Notes under the pieces: model-generated
Database searches by the model: none
What the model was told of the DNA's origin: nothing
What the model saw: the letters and a program-made list of their open reading frames with translations, nothing else
Program-made: the position numbers and the translations under genes
From: Bog-473 sp963807775
GTDB lineage: Bacteria > Actinomycetota > Acidimicrobiia > Acidimicrobiales > RAAP-2
Direction of reading: 5' to 3'
NCBI GenBank assembly: GCA_963807775.1
Contig: CAWECY010000010.1
Location: forward strand, 124,001 to 188,000
DNA length: 64,000 bases
In this document: positions 58,237-64,000 of the stretch, piece after piece
How positions within the stretch are numbered: position 1 is the first letter of the stretch
Layout of the letters: each line of letters starts with the position of its first letter

Positions 58237-60676
58237 TCAGCGGTCGTTGTTCTCCGCCACGTAGGCGCGGCACGGTTCGCCACGGAGGGAGCCGCAGGCC
58301 GGCAGGCTCGCGGTGGCATCGACGCCGGTCACGACATTGACCGTGAGGGCCGACGCCGACTGACCGCCGAGGCCGACGGTGGCCTTCTGGCCGTTGTCGA
58401 GGGTGGCGAAGGTCCAGATCGGACGGTCGCCGCCGGGCGCGGAGATCACCACCCGGAGCTCGGTGCCGGGCCGGAACGTGTGGGCGATCGGGTCGATCGG
58501 GATCTTGACCAGCGAGTACGTGTCGGGCGACAGGGTGCGCTCCTCTGAGCCAGGTAGGTCGGGTCGGTGAAGAGCGCGGTCGAGTTCGATGCGTCGACCT
58601 GGTTCGAGCTGCGCAGGAACCCCGAGGTGACGTACTCCTCCTGACCACTCTGCGGCCGGACCTCGGTGATGGTGGCCTGGTAGTCCTCGACCGGGTGCCG
58701 CCGACTTCACCCAGAGGTCGAGGGTGGCCGGGCCCACGATGGTGGTCGGCGTGGTGAACGGCGGGGTCTGGAAGGCGATGCCGTCGGCGGCCGGGACCGG
58801 CGTCCAGTCCCAGTCCGGGTCGGCCGCCCACGCGTTGCCGCTCGCGGGCAGGCTGGTGGCGGGCCGGGCCGCCGGGTCCAGGGTGAAGCGACGCGCTGCC
58901 GACTGCGTCGGTGGCCGTTGCGATCGCAGGGACCCGTCGCCGACCGAAGTACAGGGTCGTGACCTGCCCCGCCGGCGGCCAGCTCGAGAAGCCGGCGGAG
59001 TAGGTCGACTCGATGTCCCCGGGTCCGGCCGCGCCGGCGCCGTTGTCGAAGAGCACCCGCACCAGCGGTGTCTGGGCGGCGAAGTCGGCTCGGGCCGCGG
59101 CCAGGGTCGGTGCCTCGGTGAACCGGATGGCCGGCAGCGGTGCCTCCGCGAGATACCTGAGAGGCGGCGGTCGCGGCGAACTCGTCGAGCACCACGAGTC
59201 GCCGAGCGCATTCGGCTGGGTCGGGACCTTGTCGGCCACGTAGAGGTCGAGGAACTCGAGCCACCGGCTGATGGTCTGCGGATCGGCGGAGTCGATGTGG
59301 TCGCCGTTGACCATGTTGGCGAAGACCGGCGTCGTCTTCGGGATGGCGTCGATGAGCGCCGGCCACTGGGGTCCGGTCTGCTCGTCCTGGAGGGCGCCCG
59401 AGACGAAGACCGGGACCTTGATGTGGGCGGCCCAGTCGATCATGGAGCGGCGGTCGAAGAGGGACGGGTCGCGGCCCGGACGCCTGTCCCCGGGGCGACC
59501 ATCTGCGGGCCGACCAGGCCGGTCGAGTCTCTCGGACTGGTCGTGGAGGGCCTGGTTGGCCAGGCAGGTCGACGACGTCCCGTGCGCTGCCGCCAGCTCG
59601 GCGTCGATCTCGTAGTAGGTCCAGGGCTGGCCGACGTTGGACACTGGGCGTGGTCGAGCGCGGCACCAGGTGCCCGTCGCGGTACACGGCGGCCGGCTTG
59701 GCGTCGTCGATGCGGGAGTCGACCCACTGGCGGCGAACCCGTCGTTGTAGATCCCGCCCGGGTACCCGGTCGAGAACAGGTCGTCGGTCGGGCTCATCGG
59801 GGCGATGGCGGCCAGGCCCGGCGGGTCGGTGCCGGCGGCGGGGAGCTGGGACAGGCCCGAGTAGCTGATGCCGACCATCCCCACCTTGTGGTTGGCCACC
59901 CAGGACTGGTGGGCGACGATCTCGATGGCGTCGTAGGCGTCGTAGTCGGACGGATAGCCGAAGAGGTCGAAGGCGCCACCCGAGCAGCCCGTCCCCCGCA
60001 TCTGGAGGCTGACGGTGGCGAACCCGGACACCCGGGCCACCACCGCGCCCACGTCGGTGGCGGAGTCGGGGAGAAGGTTCGGGTCACCGCAATCGGTGCA
60101 CGGTGTGCCGAGCGTGCTGGCGATCAACGAGGGGATGGGGTCGGTCGGGCCGGCGACGTTGTAGCCGGAGTATTCGATGACCGTGGGGCACGGACTGCTG
60201 GTCGAGCAGGTCGCGCCGTAGGGGTAGCGGACGGTGGCCGCCAGCTGGATGCCGTCACGCATGGTGATGTAGTTGAGTCCCTCGTGCATCGGCTGGTCGG
60301 TGTAGAGCGACGAGTTGGTCGGTGGATCGGCGCCCGGGGCCAATACGGCGAAGGTCGGCGTGTGCTGGCCGCTCGTGCGATCGAACCAGGAGTAGCCCTC
60401 ACCCGCACGCAGGTCACGGATGATGAGCGAGCCCAAAGACTCGGCTCGGCCGGGATTGGCCGGGTTGGGGACGGCCACTCCCTGTCGCACGAGAACGATG
60501 TGATCGCCCGGGTGGGCGCCGGTGAGCCAGGCCTCCTCTACCGACCCGTTTCCCCGGAGGGTCGTGGCCGACGTCGCACCCGCCGGATCCGACAACACCG
60601 GACTCAGGCCGAGGCAGACACCGGCAAGGGCGCTGAGCACGGCCATCGACGTCGTTCTGATCAGCACGGCACGCAC
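58237..60676 (-). CDS. Secreted S15-family (X-Pro dipeptidyl-peptidase/CocE-like) hydrolase, several frameshifts
   Basis: GTG 60676 with GAGGGAGGG upstream; signal peptide (MAVLSALAGVCLGLSPVLSD). Catalytic alpha/beta domain: VSLQMRGTGCSGGAFDLFG, VGMVGISYSGLSQLPAA (nucleophile Ser), VPVFVSGALQDEQTG (Asp region), NGDHIDSAD (His). The C-terminal jelly-roll domain lies in another frame: PATLDLWVKSAAP, TYSLVKIPIDPIAHTFRPGT, ELRVVISAPGGDRPIW, ending RAYVAENNDR at 58237. At least three frame changes (about 59.7, 59.5, 58.9 kb and one near 58.7). Acts on acyl esters or peptides outside the cell. Confidence 0.82.
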
Positions 60677-60865
60677 GGCGGCCCTCCCTCGACGTGAGGT
60701 TGTCCGTTCTACTCGGAGAGGCGGGTCACGACGCGGCGCGGCGAGCGCCGGACAGGGGATCCTCGCCTTCGAGCGCCCGCTAGGAGCGTCTCTCCGGAGG
60801 GTCCGCGACTCCACCCATGCGACGCCCTACTTTGCACGAAAACCGCACGGCGTCGACACCTGGGG

Positions 60866-61552
60866 GTGCATGTGACTTACGCTCCAGCTAACGATCTGGT
60901 GGGCTTCACGGGAGGAATCGTCGCCCTGATCGCCCTGCTGATAGCCCTCTCCTCGGTGGTGACGCTGATACCCGTCATTCTTCTCGTCGCGAATCGAGCC
61001 GAACCCGACCAGCGCGGCATGCGCCCGCAGAGCGTCTACTTGTTCGGCATGAGCTTTGTCACCCTGCAACTGACCTTCGCCGGTTCGGTGCTCATCATCA
61101 CATCGCTCTTCTCGGTCATTGCGCCTCACGACTCGCCACTGACAAACTCGCTGGCGCGTCAGATCGTGGTCGGTGGCCTCCTGGTCGTGTTGGCCGGCAC
61201 GACGTTGCTGCTGCATCTCGGCCGCGGCATCGAGACCGCCCGGGGTGATGGGGCGGTGACCGGTCCGAACCTCCGGGTCATGCAGTCCTACGCGGCCGTT
61301 GTGGGCTTCATCTACTTCCTTCAGCTCGTCCTTTCGTTGGGTGTGGCGGTGTACCTGTTGTTCGCGCTGATCGCCCCCGGGGTCTTCGGGCATCTCGGGA
61401 CGACCCGCGGCGGCACCTTGGCCATGCTCTTGGACTTGGTCTACGTGATGTTGGCCTCGGCCTACATCGTGGCGGCGCACTCCACCCTGGGCCCCTCCGC
61501 GCTGTTGGGCCGCAGACGCGCCGCTGGGGTGGAGTCTCAGCCGACGCCGTAG
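60866..61552 (+). CDS. Integral membrane protein, unknown
   Basis: 228 residues from GTG 60866 (GTG 60872 also possible). Five or six helices: GGIVALIALLIALSSVVTLI, FVTLQLTFAGSVLIITSLFS, IVVGGLLVVLAGTTLLLHLG, AAVVGFIYFLQLVLSLGVAV, AMLLDLVYVMLASAYIVAAH. Short loops with few charged residues. No known family recognised. Confidence 0.7.
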   Translation: MHVTYAPANDLVGFTGGIVALIALLIALSSVVTLIPVILLVANRAEPDQRGMRPQSVYLFGMSFVTLQLTFAGSVLIITSLFSVIAPHDSPLTNSLARQIVVGGLLVVLAGTTLLLHLGRGIETARGDGAVTGPNLRVMQSYAAVVGFIYFLQLVLSLGVAVYLLFALIAPGVFGHLGTTRGGTLAMLLDLVYVMLASAYIVAAHSTLGPSALLGRRRAAGVESQPTP

Positions 61553-61586
61553 CGGCGCCGCGACCGGAGCACCTGGTGAACCAGGG

Positions 61587-62528
61587 TCAGGTCCGGACGG
61601 GCCGACTCCCGATGATGGACGCCCGCTCCATGGTCCGGAACTGCGGCCAGTAATCGCTCGACGCGTAGTGCTGCACGGCCCGGTTGTCCCAGAAGGCCAC
61701 CGCGTCCTTCGACCACGCGAAGCGGCACTGATGCTCGGGCGAGTCGGCCATCCGGCACAACCGGTCGAGCAACTCGAGGCCGGCGCCGGGCTCCATTCCT
61801 TCGATGTGGCTCGTGAAGGGCCGGTTGACGTACATATGCAGCTTGCCCGTGGCCGGGTGCGTGCACACCACCGGGTGGCGCACGGGTGGGTACTGCTCCT
61901 GCGCTTGGCGCCGCTCCTCCTCGGTCATGCCGTGCCCGAACGTCTGGGTGAAGTCGTGTACGGCCGCCAGACCGTCGGTCTGCGCCTTCGTCGCATCGTC
62001 CAACCCGTCGTACGCCGCGTACATGTCCGAGAACAGCGTGTCGCCGCCGATGCCTGGAACCGACAACGCGTGCAGGACCGCACCCATGGATGGGCACTCC
62101 CGCCAGGTCACGTCGTGATGCCAGGCGTTCTCGTAGCCGGTCACCTCCGCCGTCTTCTCGAAGCGGACCAGCTCGGGCTCACCCGTGTTCGACGGGAGGA
62201 ACGGGTGGACCTCCAGTTCGCCGAACCGGCGCGCGAAGCGGACGTGCTGCTCCGGGTTCATCGGCTGGTCGCGGAAGAAGATGACCTTGTAGTCGTGCAG
62301 CGCCTGGCGGATGTCGGCGATCACCTCGTCAGGCAGTTCCGTCGTCAGGTCGACGCCGGAGAGCTCGGCGCCCACGGTCGCGCCCAATTGCTTGGCGTCG
62401 AAGTGCTGCCAGCGCAGCGACGCCAGCCGGTCCCGCTCCGCGGCCAGGTGGCTGAAGGGGCCGACGTTGACGACGTAGCCCGGGAGCTGGAAATGCCCCG
62501 GCGTCTTCTGTGGTGCGGTGGTGCTCAT
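61587..62528 (-). CDS. TauD/TfdA-family 2-oxoglutarate-dependent dioxygenase
   Basis: 313 residues from ATG 62528. Iron ligands: H137-x-D139 (NAWHHDVTW) and H287 (RAVQHYAS), with a 2-oxoglutarate-binding Arg near R298. ELSGVDLTTELPDEVIADIR and VIFFRDQPMNPEQHVRFARR are typical. Substrates in the family include taurine, other sulfonates and aryloxy acids; which one is not clear. Divergent from the TetR gene with 18 bases between start codons, so probably controlled by it. Confidence 0.92.
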   Translation of the reverse strand: MSTTAPQKTPGHFQLPGYVVNVGPFSHLAAERDRLASLRWQHFDAKQLGATVGAELSGVDLTTELPDEVIADIRQALHDYKVIFFRDQPMNPEQHVRFARRFGELEVHPFLPSNTGEPELVRFEKTAEVTGYENAWHHDVTWRECPSMGAVLHALSVPGIGGDTLFSDMYAAYDGLDDATKAQTDGLAAVHDFTQTFGHGMTEEERRQAQEQYPPVRHPVVCTHPATGKLHMYVNRPFTSHIEGMEPGAGLELLDRLCRMADSPEHQCRFAWSKDAVAFWDNRAVQHYASSDYWPQFRTMERASIIGSRPVRT

Positions 62529-62535
62529 GAGCGAT

Positions 62536-62557
62536 ACTGTAGTCGTATGACTACAGT
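62536..62557. promoter_or_regulatory. Perfect 22-bp palindrome, probable TetR operator
   Basis: ACTGTAGTC, four bases (GTAT), GACTACAGT: both 9-base arms match exactly. It covers the gap between the dioxygenase and TetR start codons and includes the tetR ATG (62547-62549). The size and symmetry fit a TetR-family dimer site. Confidence 0.85.
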
Positions 62558-63104
62558 TCGTCCATCGGGTCGCACGGACGTCATGACGGCCGTCCTCGAC
62601 GCCGCCTCCGACCTCTTCGCCGAGAAGGGCCCGGCCGCCACCTCCATCCGGGAGGTGGCCACCCGCTCCCGGGTCAACCACGGCCTGGTGTACCGCCACT
62701 TCGGGACCAAGGAGGAGCTGGTGGCCGCCGTCCTGGACCACGTGAGCGACCGCTTCAACCAGGCCGTCGCCGCGTCCGCGGCCGACACCGTCGTGGTGGC
62801 GGAGCGCCAGTGGCGGGTGTTGGCCCGCGCCATCCTCGACGGGTACCCGGTCGGGCGGCTCCAGCACCGCTTCCCCTTCGTGGCTCAGCTGGTGGCCGAG
62901 GCGGAGCAGCACACGGACGACGCCGCGGCGGCCCGGCTGGCCGCCGGCCATGTCGTCGCCCTCGAGCTGGGCTGGCGCCTCTTCGAGCCCTTCATCCGCT
63001 CGGCCGCCGGGCTCGAGGGCATGGACGGCGACGAGCTCTGGCACGCCACGGACGAGCTGAGCCGCCACGTCCTGACGGCGCCGGTCGCGGGACTCCCCGC
63101 CTGA
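62547..63104 (+). CDS. TetR-family transcriptional regulator
   Basis: 185 residues. N-terminal helix-turn-helix: AVLDAASDLFAEKGPAATSI, REVATRSRVNHGLVYRHFGT, KEELVAAVLDHVSDRFN. The C-terminal ligand domain (residues 70-185) is variable. The ATG lies inside the palindromic operator, so it probably represses itself and the dioxygenase until a ligand binds. There is almost no room for a normal leader; the tetR transcript may be leaderless or start within the operator. Confidence 0.92.
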   Translation: MTTVRPSGRTDVMTAVLDAASDLFAEKGPAATSIREVATRSRVNHGLVYRHFGTKEELVAAVLDHVSDRFNQAVAASAADTVVVAERQWRVLARAILDGYPVGRLQHRFPFVAQLVAEAEQHTDDAAAARLAAGHVVALELGWRLFEPFIRSAAGLEGMDGDELWHATDELSRHVLTAPVAGLPA

Positions 63105-63111
63105 GGCTTGG

Positions 63112-64000
63112 CTACTCGGCGGCTATGGCCGCCAGCACGTCGAGTCGGGCCGCCCGCCGCGCCGGCCAACCCGCCGCCACCAGGCCGAGCAGCGCGGCCA
63201 GGATCAAGAAGATGATCAGGCTCGATCCCGGCACCACGGTGTCGGTGATCCCCTGCGAATGCAACGACGAGACGAGCGCGATGCCCAGCGCCGTCCCGAC
63301 CACGATGCCGATAACCGCCCCGAAGACGGCCAGGATCACCGACTCGGAGCGGATCATGGCCCGGATCTGGCGGCGCTTCATGCCGACGGCGCGCAGCAGA
63401 CCGATCTCGTGCGTGCGCTCGAACACCGACAACATCAGGGTGTTCACGATCCCGATCGTCGCGATCAGCACGGCCAGCGCAAGAAGCGCGTAGACCAAGC
63501 CAAGCAACTGGTTGATCTGCGCCGACTGCGTTTGCTCGAATTGGGCCCTGGTCTGCACCTTGACGTTGGGATACGACGCCAGAGCACGGTTGACCGCCTG
63601 CTCCACCCCGGGCCGGCCGTCGGTCGCGAGCAGCACACCATTCGGCCGGGGGTTCCGGAAGTGCGAGACGTAGAACGCGTCGCCGATGAGATAGCTCCCG
63701 ATGAGGGAGTTGGTCTGGAAGATGCCGCCGATGCGCATGGTCGAGTTGCCTGTGAGCGCGAACTTCACTGGGACACGGTCGCCCACAACGAGGTGGTTCG
63801 AGTTGGCCGTCGGGGTGTCGATCAGCAGGTCGCCCGCCGCCAGCGATCCTGCACTCCCCGACGCCATGTCCAAAATGAGCGTGTCGGAGAGGTGACGCGT
63901 CGAGACCGCCCCCAAGCTCTCGATCGACTGCTTGAACTCGAACTGGCCCCCGTAGACCACCGTGGACGCCGTCACCCCGGGGACGCTGGACACCACCTTG
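63112..64000 (-). CDS. ABC transporter permease, FtsX/MacB type (N-terminus beyond window)
   Basis: About 296 residues visible up to the right edge. Periplasmic (MacB-core) part: VPGVTASTVVYGGQFEFKQS, VVGDRVPVKFALTGNSTMRI. FtsX permease domain with three helices: LLGLVYALLALAVLIATIGI then VNTLMLSVFERTHEIGLLRA (VGMKRRQIRAMI), AVFGAVIGIVVGTALGIALV, LIIFLILAALLGLVAAGWPA, ending RRAARLDVLAAIAAE. An export or lipoprotein-release type transporter; its ATPase partner would lie to the right. Confidence 0.9.
   Translation of the reverse strand, partial: KVVSSVPGVTASTVVYGGQFEFKQSIESLGAVSTRHLSDTLILDMASGSAGSLAAGDLLIDTPTANSNHLVVGDRVPVKFALTGNSTMRIGGIFQTNSLIGSYLIGDAFYVSHFRNPRPNGVLLATDGRPGVEQAVNRALASYPNVKVQTRAQFEQTQSAQINQLLGLVYALLALAVLIATIGIVNTLMLSVFERTHEIGLLRAVGMKRRQIRAMIRSESVILAVFGAVIGIVVGTALGIALVSSLHSQGITDTVVPGSSLIIFLILAALLGLVAAGWPARRAARLDVLAAIAAE

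Noticed and set aside
58724..60697. 657-codon plus-strand frame opposite the S15 hydrolase
   Set aside because: The minus strand carries signal peptide, GISYSG and jelly-roll motifs; the plus frame is Arg/Gly/Val filler.

Overview
The window is high-GC DNA with actinobacterial features: an HspR-controlled dnaK-grpE-dnaJ-hspR-clpB cluster, a stand-alone double Clp_N protein, a PPOX-class F420-type oxidoreductase, GTG starts and GTGA overlaps throughout. A member of the Acidimicrobiia or a relative is a reasonable guess, but nothing here fixes the genus. Most genes lie on the minus strand.

Layout. 1-7.2 kb: a partial hypothetical gene, a frameshifted chloramphenicol-phosphotransferase-like gene, a DUF1932 dehydrogenase, an intact IS5-family element, two small hypothetical genes, a methyltransferase, the Clp_N protein and an anchored hypothetical protein. 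7.3-22.8 kb: two minus-strand nucleotide operons, purL-purF-purM-pyrE and purA-purD-purB-purC-purS-purQ, separated by a patatin-like lipase, a methyltransferase/membrane protein pair, a small basic protein and an N-acetylmuramoyl-L-alanine amidase homologue. 22.9-25.5 kb: a DJ-1/PfpI protein and a secreted G1 (glutamic) peptidase. 25.6-32.3 kb: the chaperone operon, headed by a HAIR (HspR operator) sequence at its promoter. 32.4-42.7 kb: phosphoglycerate mutase, an acetyltransferase, amt plus a PII gene, small membrane proteins, a protein with a fresh internal duplication, a second PII gene, a cNMP-binding protein, an aquaporin, an F420-type enzyme and a membrane FeS (CCG-domain) oxidoreductase.

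42.8-50.7 kb is a layered genomic island in the 3' end of tRNA-Gly(CCC). It holds a tyrosine integrase, a 940-residue SEC-C protein, a DUF433/DUF5615-type toxin-antitoxin pair and a branched-chain-amino-acid-type binding protein. Two further copies of the tRNA 3' end mark successive right boundaries. 50.7-64 kb is a catabolic region: an SDR, a luciferase-like flavin oxidoreductase next to a second IS5-like element, a Baeyer-Villiger monooxygenase that appears fused to an HSL-type esterase, a phosphotriesterase-like lactonase, a GNAT protein, a secreted S15 hydrolase, a TauD-family dioxygenase divergent from a TetR regulator with a perfect palindrome over both starts, and the end of an FtsX/MacB-type permease.

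Data quality matters here. Several universally conserved genes (purL, purF, dnaK, clpB) are broken by single-base indels, mostly +1, while their translations on either side are fully conserved. The same signature occurs in the SDR, the monooxygenase fusion and the S15 hydrolase. I treat these as probable consensus errors and annotate full gene spans instead of fragments.
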